52,230 bases of DNA, taken from contig JAEZEQ010000024.1 in assembly GCA_023432985.1 (NCBI GenBank), positions 1-52,230 on the forward strand, read 5' to 3'. Shown one piece after another: positions 1 through 9,213 of the stretch. The notes below the pieces were generated by a model, which was not told the origin of the DNA, did not search any database, and saw only the letters and a program-made list of their open reading frames with translations. This DNA is from Bacteroidota bacterium. Its GTDB lineage: Bacteria > Bacteroidota > Bacteroidia > CAIKAF01. Numbering within the stretch: the first letter of the stretch is position 1; the number at the start of each line of letters is the position of its first letter. Made by a program: the position numbers and the translations under genes.

Positions 1-965
1 TCTATACTATCGCGTGAGCGCAGAATTTGTTGGCGGAAACGAGTATAGGCTTCTCCGTGCCACAGACTTTTAAAAGAAGTATTCTCTATAGCTCCCATGG
101 GGTGAGAAGCGTCCTTATCGAAACAGCAAGGCACTACCGTTCCGTCCCAGGTAAATACGCAGCTATGCCACATTTTCCAACATTGATTCAGCAACTTATT
201 TTTCAAAACCCATTTCCCGTTCGGCAATTTGCGATATCGACTGTATTTGGTATTATCGGGAATAAGAGGATGACCATTTTCGAATTCGTAGACCTGTGCC
301 GTTTTAAACAACAATTCGTCTACGCCCATATCATTTGCCAATAGTTTCATTTCCTCAATTTGATGTTCATTCGGTTTCACCACCAAAAACTGGAAAACAA
401 TATGGGGACCTTTCCCATTATTTTTTCTTCTGGCTTCCACCAAATTTCTTGTTCCTTCGAGTACTTTATCGAGTTTGCCTCCTACTCTATAGGCCGAGTA
501 GGTTTCCTGGCTGGTTCCGTCTATAGAAATAATCATTCGATCCAGCCCGCTTTCCAGCACTTTCTGCGCCATACTTTCGCTCAGATAATGCGCATTGGTG
601 GAGGTGGAAACATATATGTTTTTCTTTTTGGCCTGTTTTACCAAATCCAAAAACCGCGGGTGTAAAAAGGGTTCGCCCTGAAAATAAAAAGTAAGAAATG
701 CGGTATAGGGCGAGATTTGATCCAGGATTTTTTGGAATAATTCTGCTTGCAACATACCGGTGGGGCGGGTAAAGGAACGGAGTCCGCTCGGGCATTCGGG
801 GCAACGCAAATTACACGAAGTCGTGGGTTCCACCGAAACAGCCAAAGGCATAGCCCAAACTATGGGTTTTTTGAACCAACGCGAAAGGTGATAACTTATA
901 AAAAGCAATATGGCATTCCCGACTCTTCGGAAATTCATAGCCTTAAATATAGCACCTTTGTCCAT
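1..965 (-). CDS. Radical SAM/SPASM domain protein, 3' end outside window
   Basis: The reverse strand is open from 965 to the window edge, so the C-terminus is missing. With the start at 965, the residues CNLRCPEC (Cys about 51, 55 and 58) form the CxxxCxxC cluster that binds the radical-SAM 4Fe-4S centre. A later cysteine-rich stretch (CWKMWHSC, then VPCCFDK) looks like a SPASM auxiliary-cluster domain. Such enzymes modify peptides or act as maturases; the substrate here is unknown. The ATG at 965 lies nine bases after the glmS stop, so the gene is probably the last of the glycogen-synthase-like/DUF4270/glmS operon. A second in-frame ATG at 938 is possible. The N-terminus has a hydrophobic stretch before the SAM domain that may touch the membrane. 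The family assignment is firm; the role is not. Confidence 0.85.
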   Translation of the reverse strand, partial: MDKGAIFKAMNFRRVGNAILLFISYHLSRWFKKPIVWAMPLAVSVEPTTSCNLRCPECPSGLRSFTRPTGMLQAELFQKILDQISPYTAFLTFYFQGEPFLHPRFLDLVKQAKKKNIYVSTSTNAHYLSESMAQKVLESGLDRMIISIDGTSQETYSAYRVGGKLDKVLEGTRNLVEARRKNNGKGPHIVFQFLVVKPNEHQIEEMKLLANDMGVDELLFKTAQVYEFENGHPLIPDNTKYSRYRKLPNGKWVLKNKLLNQCWKMWHSCVFTWDGTVVPCCFDKDASHPMGAIENTSFKSLWHGEAYTRFRQQILRSRDSI

Positions 966-974
966 AGCAAACGG

Positions 975-2816
975 CTATTCTACCGTAACCGACTTGGCCA
1001 AATTACGCGGCTGGTCTACATTGCAATCTCTGAGTACGGCTATATGGTAGGCTAAAAACTGAAGGGGCACCGTTGTAACCATAGGCGAAAACTCTTCGCA
1101 GGTTTCCGGAATTTCGATTACATGATCGGCCAGTTTACGCACTTCGGCATCACCTTTATTTACCACAGCAATTATCTTTCCTTTACGGGCTTTCACTTCT
1201 TGAATATTGCTGAGAATTTTATCGTAATGTCCTTTTTTCGTTGCCACAATCACAACCGGCATATTCTCATCGATCAAAGCAATGGGACCGTGTTTCATCT
1301 CAGCTGCCGGATAACCTTCGGCATGTATATAGGAAATTTCTTTTAATTTCAATGCGCCTTCAAGTGCCACGGGGAAATTAAATCCGCGTCCTAAATACAG
1401 GCAATTGGGTGCATTTTTGTACACCTGAGCTATTTCTAAAATCTGTTTATCGACATGTAAAGCTTCGGCAACTATATTAGGAATATTATCGAGTTCGCTC
1501 AGATATCTAAAATAATCTGACTCTTGTAAAGCTCCTTTTTTGCGACCTAAAAACAGGGCAATCAACGCCAAAACAGAGACCTGCGCAGTAAATGCTTTGG
1601 TGCTGGCAACGCCAATTTCGGGACCGGCATGTGTATAAGCTCCGGCATGTGTTTCGCGTGCAATAGACGAACCAACAACATTACAAATTCCAAAAATAGT
1701 TGCTCCTTTTTCTTTGGCCAGTTTTATAGCAGCCAAAGTATCGGCAGTTTCTCCGGATTGAGAAATGGCGATGACTATATCTCTGTCGGTAATAATGGGA
1801 TTACGATAACGGAATTCGGATGCATATTCCACTTCAACGGGGATACGTGCCAAATCTTCTATCATATATTCGCCCACTAAACCGGCGTGCCAACTGGTTC
1901 CACAAGCCACGATAATAATACGATCGGCATTCAGAAATTTATGTTCGAACTCAATCAATCCGGCCATACTGATACGTCCGGTCTCCGGATCTAGGCGACC
2001 GCGCAAACTATCGCGAATGGAACGAGGTTGTTCATGAATTTCTTTGAGCATAAAATGGGGATATCCACCCTTTTCAATCTCTTCCAAATCCATAACCAAC
2101 TCCTGCATAAAAGGCGTAACCTCTATATTACGTATGGTTTTCAGGCGAACATCCTTGCCTCTTTCAATAATAGCAATTTGTTCGTCTTCCAGATAAATTA
2201 CATTTTTCGTATACTCAACAATGGGGGCGCCATCACTGGCCAGAAAGAATTCGTTTTCGCCCACGCCAATAACGAGGGGGCTACCTTTTTTCGCAGCAAT
2301 CAGCTTATTGTTATCTCCTTTACGCAATACCACAATAGCATAAGCTCCCACCACTTCGTTCAAGGCAAGACGCACAGCCTCTTCCAAATCTACTTGCTGG
2401 TTTTGCAAAATATATTCGATCAAATTTCCCAATACTTCCGTATCGGTATCGCTTTGAAATTTTATGCCTCTATTTTCAAGTCCTTCTTTCAGGGTAGCAT
2501 AATTCTCGATAATTCCGTTATGAATAATTACCAAATCTTCGCTATCTGAATAATGTGGATGCGCATTTTTATCGTTTGGTTCGCCGTGAGTGGCCCAACG
2601 AGTGTGGCCAATACCGATGGTGCCCGATTTATCCTGCGCACCTACTTCTTTTTCCAGTTCGCTTACCTTGCCCTTTTTCTTATATAATTTAAGTCCGCTT
2701 TCTCCGATTAAGGCTATACCGGCACTATCATAACCTCTGTATTCCAACCTTTTAAGGCCTTTAATCAAAATGGGAAAAGCATCTTTATCTCCCAAATAAC
2801 CTACGATTCCACACAT
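975..2816 (-). CDS. glmS: Glutamine-fructose-6-phosphate aminotransferase (isomerizing)
   Basis: Makes glucosamine-6-phosphate from fructose-6-phosphate and glutamine, the first step towards UDP-GlcNAc for peptidoglycan and lipid A. The 613-residue protein has the usual family length. It starts MCGIVGY, so Cys2 is the N-terminal nucleophile of the class II glutaminase domain (about residues 2-220). Two SIS sugar-isomerase domains follow, with the CGTSWHAG and SQSGETADT motifs, and it ends in the conserved AKSVTVE tail. It begins 10 bases after the DUF4270 gene and is followed nine bases later by the radical SAM gene, so co-transcription is likely. Confidence 0.98.
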   Translation of the reverse strand: MCGIVGYLGDKDAFPILIKGLKRLEYRGYDSAGIALIGESGLKLYKKKGKVSELEKEVGAQDKSGTIGIGHTRWATHGEPNDKNAHPHYSDSEDLVIIHNGIIENYATLKEGLENRGIKFQSDTDTEVLGNLIEYILQNQQVDLEEAVRLALNEVVGAYAIVVLRKGDNNKLIAAKKGSPLVIGVGENEFFLASDGAPIVEYTKNVIYLEDEQIAIIERGKDVRLKTIRNIEVTPFMQELVMDLEEIEKGGYPHFMLKEIHEQPRSIRDSLRGRLDPETGRISMAGLIEFEHKFLNADRIIIVACGTSWHAGLVGEYMIEDLARIPVEVEYASEFRYRNPIITDRDIVIAISQSGETADTLAAIKLAKEKGATIFGICNVVGSSIARETHAGAYTHAGPEIGVASTKAFTAQVSVLALIALFLGRKKGALQESDYFRYLSELDNIPNIVAEALHVDKQILEIAQVYKNAPNCLYLGRGFNFPVALEGALKLKEISYIHAEGYPAAEMKHGPIALIDENMPVVIVATKKGHYDKILSNIQEVKARKGKIIAVVNKGDAEVRKLADHVIEIPETCEEFSPMVTTVPLQFLAYHIAVLRDCNVDQPRNLAKSVTVE

Positions 2817-2826
2817 ACTATTTTTA

Positions 2827-4143
2827 TTAAGGAATTTTAGAATAAAACAATTCCAGACGCACTCTTTCGAGCGGATTTCCGGATTCTGTACCTTTCAGTA
2901 CAACCCTTTCCATGAAAGTACCCGCTCCCTGCAAGCTTAATACAAGGGTATCATTGGCAATAGAGCCTGAGGCTACTTTATTTACATGGCGGGTAATGTT
3001 AAACACATATCTGTTTTTTTCCGCATCATACAATCCGTCTGAAGAGGAAGCTCCATAATCTTCCAGGAACTGCAAAGGTCCGCCCGGCACTTTTTTCACC
3101 AAAGCAATGGCCTGTGGTTTACGAAAAACTCCACTCAGATTGGCATCGACGGGAATAATCAGCTGAGCTTTATTGATAATGGTATTTTTATCCGGGTTCA
3201 GCGCACCGAGTCCGGGTATGAACAATTTGACATAAGTGCCTCGACCCGGTTGCAAAAAGAGATTCGTTTCTCCGGCCACTTCACTTCCGAGCGACTGCGC
3301 CAATAAAGAATTTCCGTATTGGTGACGGAAGGTATTAATTCGCTGATTTCCATCTCGGATAAATGCTTCCCAAACCTTTTTATCGCTTGTGTTTTGGGTA
3401 TAATAGACCTGAATTTTTGAATATACAGAATTGGGATGAAAATAGAGCAAACAACCTTTATCGGGCGTATTTTGATGTTGTGCCGAAAAATAAAGTCCGT
3501 AAAAATAATTTTCGAAAAAACTTTGTCCCCCCAAAGCCGGCACATGACCCAATAGTTCTTCACCCAAGCTTTTATTGAGCTTAATGCGAATTTGCGCAGG
3601 CAGGGAAGTATCGCCCACCATAACCTCATCGTGAGGGCGGGGAACAAAACGAAGCGAACCTAAGGGTTTACTAATGGTAAAAGACGCATCCGTATTTATA
3701 CTTGTACCCGTAGCGGGCAATTTTTCTTGAATAGCATGCACATAGACTTCCGTTTGTCCCTTGAATTTATCTACATAACCATAGCCGGTCTGATTGGGAT
3801 AATAGGCCAGAGAAACCACCACAGAGTCTACAGAGCTAAGATTGGGAATCCCGGCAGGATAATAGTTCGACGGTCGATAAGCCGCATAAAATCCGGCCGT
3901 ACTTGTGCCCAAAACCGGATCGTGAAAAGAACCCAACACCACCCAATTACGCATATCTCCTCGCACCGAATCACTCAATACGGTTTTGCCTATAATTTTC
4001 AACGAATCGGTATAGTCCTCATTGAGCGTCCCTCCATGTCCGTCCAAATCATTCGGAAAGTCTTCGGGCGGATTCTTACAAGAGCCCAAAGTCACCATTA
4101 GGGCGACAAAAAATACGTGCAAAAACGTGTATGTTATTTTCAT
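2827..4143 (-). CDS. DUF4270 family lipoprotein
   Basis: A 438-residue exported protein. The N-terminus is a lipoprotein signal (hydrophobic stretch then LGSC, with Cys22 as the lipidation site). The sequence GSFHDPVLGTSTAGFYAAYR and the following pattern of beta-strand-rich segments match the DUF4270 family of Bacteroidota, whose function is not known. In many Bacteroidota it sits, as here, between a short glycogen-synthase-like gene and glmS. It is probably a periplasmic or outer-membrane lipoprotein. The conserved linkage to glmS hints at an envelope-sugar role, but that is inference only. Confidence 0.85.
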   Translation of the reverse strand: MKITYTFLHVFFVALMVTLGSCKNPPEDFPNDLDGHGGTLNEDYTDSLKIIGKTVLSDSVRGDMRNWVVLGSFHDPVLGTSTAGFYAAYRPSNYYPAGIPNLSSVDSVVVSLAYYPNQTGYGYVDKFKGQTEVYVHAIQEKLPATGTSINTDASFTISKPLGSLRFVPRPHDEVMVGDTSLPAQIRIKLNKSLGEELLGHVPALGGQSFFENYFYGLYFSAQHQNTPDKGCLLYFHPNSVYSKIQVYYTQNTSDKKVWEAFIRDGNQRINTFRHQYGNSLLAQSLGSEVAGETNLFLQPGRGTYVKLFIPGLGALNPDKNTIINKAQLIIPVDANLSGVFRKPQAIALVKKVPGGPLQFLEDYGASSSDGLYDAEKNRYVFNITRHVNKVASGSIANDTLVLSLQGAGTFMERVVLKGTESGNPLERVRLELFYSKIP

Positions 4144-4228
4144 TAACTGACTTCTTAAAACAAAGAATCTGCAAGATTAAAAAATCTTACAGACCTTCGC
4201 AATTTTTTGTTCCCAATAACGGAAATCT

Positions 4229-5059
4229 TTAGCCTAATATTGTTTCTTCTTGTAATATTTCGGTGTAAAAATTATTGATGTCTTCAATATAATCCTGGCT
4301 GTAATCGACTTCTAAAGTACGAATACCGGTATCTTTAATGGCTTTTTGTATTTCCTTATCCAGAGAGAAGCCATTTTTAACCAAGGCATCGGCATGATGC
4401 AAGGCGCAAGATATAAGATTGCTGTACGATGCTTTTTTTCCTAGATCGCCTAACTTATCAGAAGGACATCCTTCAGAGGCTTTTTGTGCAAAATCTTTAG
4501 AAAACAATTCAGGAAACTTATCATTCTCGTATATGCTCATCACAATTTTGGCATTACTGAAGGTAGGGTCATTTTTGTATAAAGTGCGCACATAATAAGG
4601 CACCAAAGAACCCATCCAACCATGAACATGAATTAAATCGGGAACCCATCCCAACTTTTTCACTGTTTCCAATACGCCTTTACAGTAAAAAATCGAACGC
4701 TCGTCATTATCGGCATAAAACTGTTCATTCTCATCTTTAAACATATTCTTTCTGCGGAAAAACTCCTCATTATCAATAAAATAAACCTGAATTCTTCCTG
4801 CAGGAATAGAGGCGACCTTAATCACCAGGGGTTGATCTGTATCATTCACGATAATATTCATTCCCGAAAGTCGAATCACTTCGTGCAATTGATGCCTACG
4901 TTCGTTTATAGAGCCAAAGCGCGGCATAAAATTCCTAATCTCCCAACCCTTCTCTTGCATTCCCTGTGGCAGCTCTCTCGTGGTTTTAGCCATTAAAGAC
5001 TCTTCTGCCATATACGGCATCATCTCATGCGTGATGTACAGCACTCTAGTTTTGTCCAT
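4229..5059 (-). CDS. Glycogen/starch synthase-like protein, N-terminal GT5 domain only
   Basis: A 276-residue protein that matches only the N-terminal Rossmann half of GT5 glycogen/starch synthases. It has the VLYITHEMMPYMAEES opening (the family K-x-G-G-L loop is not preserved here), the PRFGSIN segment and the PDLIHVHGW motif near residue 140. Full-length bacterial enzymes are about 470-490 residues and carry a second Rossmann domain with the ADP-glucose site. That half is absent, and the frame ends cleanly with no remnant downstream before the DUF4270 gene at 4143. Short forms at this locus are known in Bacteroidota, so it is a conserved variant rather than a broken gene. Catalysis alone is doubtful; a regulatory or partner role is possible. 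A good promoter lies at 5166-5197. Confidence 0.82.
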   Translation of the reverse strand: MDKTRVLYITHEMMPYMAEESLMAKTTRELPQGMQEKGWEIRNFMPRFGSINERRHQLHEVIRLSGMNIIVNDTDQPLVIKVASIPAGRIQVYFIDNEEFFRRKNMFKDENEQFYADNDERSIFYCKGVLETVKKLGWVPDLIHVHGWMGSLVPYYVRTLYKNDPTFSNAKIVMSIYENDKFPELFSKDFAQKASEGCPSDKLGDLGKKASYSNLISCALHHADALVKNGFSLDKEIQKAIKDTGIRTLEVDYSQDYIEDINNFYTEILQEETILG

Positions 5060-5165
5060 AATTAAATAAAAAGTGAATTAAAAAAATGAACCCTCCCTAA
5101 AGGAGAATTCGAAAAATATGAGAAACATGTATTCAATTTCTTGCTGTTGCGTTAGAATCTGAATG

Positions 5166-5197
5166 CAAAATTAACGAAAAAAATCGGAACTTTCAAA
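5166..5197 (-). promoter_or_regulatory. Promoter of the glycogen-synthase-like/DUF4270/glmS operon
   Basis: Reading the reverse strand, a perfect Bacteroidota -7 box TAATTTTG lies at 5173-5166 and a -33 TTTG at 5197-5194, with a 20-base spacer. The predicted transcript would start near 5161 and leave about 100 bases of leader before the ATG at 5059. Confidence 0.6.
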
Positions 5198-5238
5198 ATT
5201 GTAACGTACTTTGTCCTCCTTTTAGCGGGTCACTATAT

Positions 5239-6072
5239 ATGATAATCTTTACTGAGAAGGCTGATATACTAGCATTTGCCAACAAATCGGCCGAACATTC
5301 TTCTGTGGGTTTTGTGCCCACCATGGGCGCTTTACATATGGGACATTTTTCTCTTTTCGAAAAATGCAGAGCAGAAAATGGTATTTGCATAGCCAGTATT
5401 TTTGTAAACCCTCTTCAATTCAACGATAAAGATGATTTCAACGCCTATCCGAGTACGCCCGAATCGGATTTGGAAATTTTAAAAAATGCCGGATTCGATG
5501 CCGTTTTTATGCCGAACGCCTCTTCCTTCTTTGAAGGCGAAACGCTGCCTGAGCCCAATTTAGGTTCTTTAAACGAAAGAATGGAAGGCCTATACAGACC
5601 CGGACATTTCGAAGGTGTGTATCAAGTGGTACATCTTCTCTTTTCTTATATCAAACCACATTTTGCCTATTTCGGACAAAAAGACTATCAGCAAGTTGCA
5701 GTAATCCGCAATATGGTAAAACAAGAAGGACACAATACGCAAATCATTGCTTGTCCGACCATACGCGAGATGAACGGATTGGCAATGAGCTCCCGCAACC
5801 GCCGTCTTAGTCCCCAAATGTTCGACAATGCCGCCAAAGTGTCGACATTCCTGCTCAACCTGAATCCGACCCTCACTATTGAAGCCAAAGACCTTAAAGA
5901 ACAATTCGACGCCTTGCTGCATAGCCTGGGGCTTGAACCTGAATATATTGAAATTTGCAATCCCCATACTCTGGAACCCATCCCTGTATATACACAAGGC
6001 CCGGCTGTGGTATGTATTGCATATTATGCCGGAGATGTGCGCCTGATTGATAATGTAATCTGGGAAAATTAA
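5239..6072 (+). CDS. panC: Pantothenate synthetase
   Basis: Condenses pantoate with beta-alanine using ATP to give pantothenate, the precursor of coenzyme A and of the acyl-carrier prosthetic group. The 277-residue protein has the normal length. PTMGALHMGH near residue 30 carries the HxGH adenylate motif. GQKDYQQ and the MSSRNRRLS segment (equivalent to the KMSKS loop) follow. It is divergent from the glycogen-synthase-like gene. A TACTTTG sequence at 5207-5213 may be its -7 box. No panD or panB is next to it. Confidence 0.97.
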   Translation: MIIFTEKADILAFANKSAEHSSVGFVPTMGALHMGHFSLFEKCRAENGICIASIFVNPLQFNDKDDFNAYPSTPESDLEILKNAGFDAVFMPNASSFFEGETLPEPNLGSLNERMEGLYRPGHFEGVYQVVHLLFSYIKPHFAYFGQKDYQQVAVIRNMVKQEGHNTQIIACPTIREMNGLAMSSRNRRLSPQMFDNAAKVSTFLLNLNPTLTIEAKDLKEQFDALLHSLGLEPEYIEICNPHTLEPIPVYTQGPAVVCIAYYAGDVRLIDNVIWEN

Positions 6073-6130
6073 TCCGGCAAGCAGACTTCCTGCATATTGT
6101 AAAATCTTATTCTTAATTTTACGGCTAGAT

Positions 6131-7579
6131 ATGGACTACGTACAAACCCGCACAGAAGGGAGAGAAATATTCTCCACAGACCGAAAAGCACTGCAATTGA
6201 ACCTAGACCGGGCTTTTTATGGCTCTTTTGCCGAAATTGGAGCCGGACAAGATACTGCAGGAAATTTCTTTAAAGCCGGTGGCGCTTCACAAACGGTGGC
6301 CAAAACCATGAGCGCCTATGATATGAAATTTTCCGATTCGATTTATGGTGCCGAAAAAGACGGACGATATGTTTCGGAAAGCAGACTTTATAAAATGCTC
6401 GATCATGAGTACCAATTGCTCAACGAAAGACTTTCGGAAAGAGCCGATGAAACTTGTTTTTTCGTTTTTGCCAATACGGTCGCTACCATCAATTATCATA
6501 AAACCAAACCCGGGCACGGCTGGATCGGATGCCGATTTCAAATCAAACCCAATACGCCTCCCAATGACGTAATTATTCACGTCAAACTTAAAGAACAAGA
6601 AAAATTACAACAACATAATACGCTGGGCATACTGGGCACTAATCTCATTTTTGCCTGCCGTTATTATCACAACGATATCACTACGCTTATGATGTCGCTT
6701 ATGGACAATCTCAGCTGGCATCAGCTCGAAGTGGATATGTTCAGAGCCACCGGCCCCGATTTCAAAGACGTAGACAATCGCCTCATGAGCTTGAGATTGG
6801 TAAAATACGGACTTACCGATGCCACGATGTTCTTGCCGGACGGCACGGTTGTGCAAGCCGCAGACTTGCTTTATAAGAAAAACGTACTCGTGCTCCGCAG
6901 CCGCTTCAAACCCATTACCTGCCAAAGCATAGATATGCTCAGCAATTCGATTAAAGATTTTAAAAATACACTTCCCGAAGATGCGCCGGATCCGCTGGTA
7001 ATAAGCGAATTATCCATAAACTCTCTCTTACTCAAAGGTTCCGACAAAGCCAATGACGAACAGGAATTTTTGGATCGTGCCGATATTTTGTGTGCATTAG
7101 GGCATACTGTAATGGTGTCTAATTTTATGGAGCATTATGTAATGGCTCAGTATTTTTCCAGACATTTTACAAGTGGAAAAATAGGCATCAGTATGGCTTT
7201 ATCTAATATAGAGCATTTATTCAACGATGATATTTACCAAAGTCTACCCGGAGGCATATTGGAAGCCATGTCGCGCCTGTGCAACAACCAAACTACGGTG
7301 ATTGTTTATCCTACTCTCGATAAAAATAACCGCATCGTACAATTGGCCAATTATGACTGCAGGCCCGAAGTACGCGGACTGTTCGACTATCTTATGCAGA
7401 ACGGCAAAATCAGAGATGTTACCACTTTTAATCCGGATCTGGTTGGCATTTCGGCCGAAGAAGTTCTGAAAATGATACAAAACGGCAATCCGGAATGGGA
7501 AAGCATGGTGCCTTCTTATGTTGCTAATATCATCAAAGACAGGAAGATATTCGAATATAAAGCCAGCCCACAAGCCTAA
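6131..7579 (+). CDS. Conserved protein of unknown function (482 aa)
   Basis: An intact 482-residue soluble protein without signal peptide or membrane segments. The opening (VQTRTEGREIFSTDRKALQL) and the segment FAEIGAGQDTAGNFFKAGGA look like a strongly conserved family that I associate with Bacteroidota, but I do not recognise a domain of known activity. Database labels for such proteins vary and I would not rely on them. The gene follows panC by 58 bases and precedes the stand-alone ketoacyl synthase in the same direction. It has many charged residues, a glycine-rich GAGQ motif near residue 36 and several histidines, which would fit a cytosolic enzyme. Confidence 0.7.
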   Translation: MDYVQTRTEGREIFSTDRKALQLNLDRAFYGSFAEIGAGQDTAGNFFKAGGASQTVAKTMSAYDMKFSDSIYGAEKDGRYVSESRLYKMLDHEYQLLNERLSERADETCFFVFANTVATINYHKTKPGHGWIGCRFQIKPNTPPNDVIIHVKLKEQEKLQQHNTLGILGTNLIFACRYYHNDITTLMMSLMDNLSWHQLEVDMFRATGPDFKDVDNRLMSLRLVKYGLTDATMFLPDGTVVQAADLLYKKNVLVLRSRFKPITCQSIDMLSNSIKDFKNTLPEDAPDPLVISELSINSLLLKGSDKANDEQEFLDRADILCALGHTVMVSNFMEHYVMAQYFSRHFTSGKIGISMALSNIEHLFNDDIYQSLPGGILEAMSRLCNNQTTVIVYPTLDKNNRIVQLANYDCRPEVRGLFDYLMQNGKIRDVTTFNPDLVGISAEEVLKMIQNGNPEWESMVPSYVANIIKDRKIFEYKASPQA

Positions 7580-7648
7580 TGCATTTTCTGCTTTTATGCA
7601 ATAAGAATTTCTTTTTTTATTTATTCAAATTCTTCACACCTTTGTGGC

Positions 7649-8794
7649 ATGCAAGAGGTCTATATTCATGACATAGCATGTATTTCTGCAGCAGGCATTT
7701 TCTCCCTTTCTGCCGGAAAAATCAGCTTCGAAAAAGCGCATCATGTCTTACGTGAAGATATGCCTGTTTTTACCTTAAGTCCGCATGCCGAAAAACTTTT
7801 GCAGCAAGAAACAGAAAAGAAGGCCGCACTTGCCAAAAAAAGTCGCACCATACAATTGGTGTACACGGCTTTACAACTAATCGATTTAGACAAGCAGAAA
7901 AAAACATTACTAAATATAGGGTCTTCAAGAGGGAATAGCGATTTATGGGAAAAAAACCATGCATATTTACTCCGTGAAGGGCATGTTATGCCTTCATCCT
8001 CTCCCGAAACCACCCAGGGCTCCATTGCCAGTTCACTCATGGCTCATTTACACATGAAGGGCATTGCATTGGATCATTCCATTACTTGTGGGAGCGGACT
8101 TCAGGCGTTGGCCAATTCGATTGCCTGGCTTAGATCGGGTATGGCCCAACAAGCCTTGGCCGGGGGGACAGAGGAGCCGTTGACTCCCTTTACGCTGATG
8201 CAATTTAAAGCTCTCGGTGTTTACAGTAAAGAAAAAACAAATCAGCCTTCTCGTCCTTTGGCTGTCGATAAAAAGCAATCTTACCTTTGTCTGGGCGAAG
8301 GGGCCGGAATGGCTTTATTGTCGACCGAACCCGGACCTTACATCATAAGTGGGGTCGGATTTGGATGCGAATTACCCGACTCTTTAAGCGGCATTAGTAA
8401 AAACGGAGATGCATTGCAAGAAGCAATGAAAAATGCATGTGCCGAGGCAAAAATAGAGCGTCCGGATCTGATTATTGCGCATGCACCCGGCACCATTAAA
8501 GGCGATAAGGCCGAAATGCAAGCCATTTTACAATGCTTTGGAGAAAATCATCCCGAAGTCAGCAGCAATAAATTTTTATGCGGGCACAGTTTAGGAGCTT
8601 CGGGTATGCTTAGTATAGCCCAGGCCATTGCGCATATCGAAAATCAAGCCCTTGAGATTCCATATCCCTATATGGGCATGCAAAAAGGAAATACTTCGGT
8701 AAAAAAAGTTCTAATTAACGCAACCGGATTTGGCGGAAATGCCATCAGCTTAGTTCTCGAAAAAAACGAATTATTTGGTCGGCCCCTTCAGTAA
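7649..8794 (+). CDS. Stand-alone beta-ketoacyl synthase-like protein
   Basis: A 381-residue thiolase-fold protein. The catalytic triad of KAS I/II enzymes is complete: Cys147 in SITCGSG, His278 in IIAHAPGT and His313 in CGHSLGASG, with the conserved Lys308 before it. It therefore should be able to condense acyl thioesters with a malonyl-ACP-type partner. It is shorter and quite diverged from the housekeeping FabF of this window (28162-29415), and the usual HGT after the first histidine is HAPGT. No ACP, ketoreductase or acyltransferase gene is adjacent. Possible roles are pigment (aryl polyene or flexirubin-like) or unusual lipid synthesis; none is shown. The 3' end overlaps the convergent rbfA by 24 bases. 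The -7-like CACCTTTG ends four bases before the ATG. Confidence 0.85.
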   Translation: MQEVYIHDIACISAAGIFSLSAGKISFEKAHHVLREDMPVFTLSPHAEKLLQQETEKKAALAKKSRTIQLVYTALQLIDLDKQKKTLLNIGSSRGNSDLWEKNHAYLLREGHVMPSSSPETTQGSIASSLMAHLHMKGIALDHSITCGSGLQALANSIAWLRSGMAQQALAGGTEEPLTPFTLMQFKALGVYSKEKTNQPSRPLAVDKKQSYLCLGEGAGMALLSTEPGPYIISGVGFGCELPDSLSGISKNGDALQEAMKNACAEAKIERPDLIIAHAPGTIKGDKAEMQAILQCFGENHPEVSSNKFLCGHSLGASGMLSIAQAIAHIENQALEIPYPYMGMQKGNTSVKKVLINATGFGGNAISLVLEKNELFGRPLQ

Positions 8795-9118
8795 ATTCTC
8801 GATATGAGCCACCCGATCGAAAGTATCGTCTATATAAAAAAACAATTCGGGCATTTTTCGCAATTGATTGCGCAGTTCATGTGCAACTTCTCCTCTGATT
8901 TTCCCTTTATTATCTTCCATTATTTCCAATACCTGAACTCTTTGTTCGTTAGGGAAAATGCTTAACTGCACGCGAGAAATCGACAAATCGGGCGAAACGC
9001 GAACATCGGTCACCGATACAAGTACATTTCCGTACAAAGATCTTCCCGACTTAATAAGGAAATTTCCCAACTCTTTCTGAATCAAACGGGAAACTTTCTG
9101 TTGTCTTGTGCTATCCAT
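8771..9118 (-). CDS. rbfA: 30S ribosome-binding factor A
   Basis: A 115-residue KH-like protein needed for late maturation of the 16S rRNA 5' end and for cold adaptation. It has the family start (STRQQKVSRLIQKELGNFL), the VSVTDVRVSPDLS core and the terminal IDDTFDRVAHIENLL helix. The length is typical. It converges on and overlaps the ketoacyl synthase gene by 24 bases. The -7 box TACCTTTG at 9130-9123 ends four bases before the ATG, so the mRNA is probably leaderless. Confidence 0.95.
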   Translation of the reverse strand: MDSTRQQKVSRLIQKELGNFLIKSGRSLYGNVLVSVTDVRVSPDLSISRVQLSIFPNEQRVQVLEIMEDNKGKIRGEVAHELRNQLRKMPELFFYIDDTFDRVAHIENLLKGPTK

Positions 9119-9122
9119 TTTG

Positions 9123-9130
9123 CAAAGGTA
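9123..9130 (-). promoter_or_regulatory. rbfA -7 promoter box (leaderless spacing)
   Basis: TACCTTTG on the reverse strand, matching TAnnTTTG exactly. Four bases separate it from the rbfA ATG at 9118. No clear -33 TTTG was found. Confidence 0.5.
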
Positions 9131-9213
9131 TAAAAATTAAGTGCGCATTTTTTGTGTTTTTTTTCTAAATTCAGTATCTTTTACCTCAATTTTTAATGTA
9201 TTTCTTCCACCTT

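Noticed and set aside
3198..3647. Long reverse-strand frame within the DUF4270 gene
   Set aside because: It is a shadow of the DUF4270 frame with no family features.
8771..8794. Overlap of the ketoacyl synthase and rbfA as a frameshift or mis-assembly
   Set aside because: Both genes have complete, family-like C-termini; short convergent overlaps also occur at folE and hemW.
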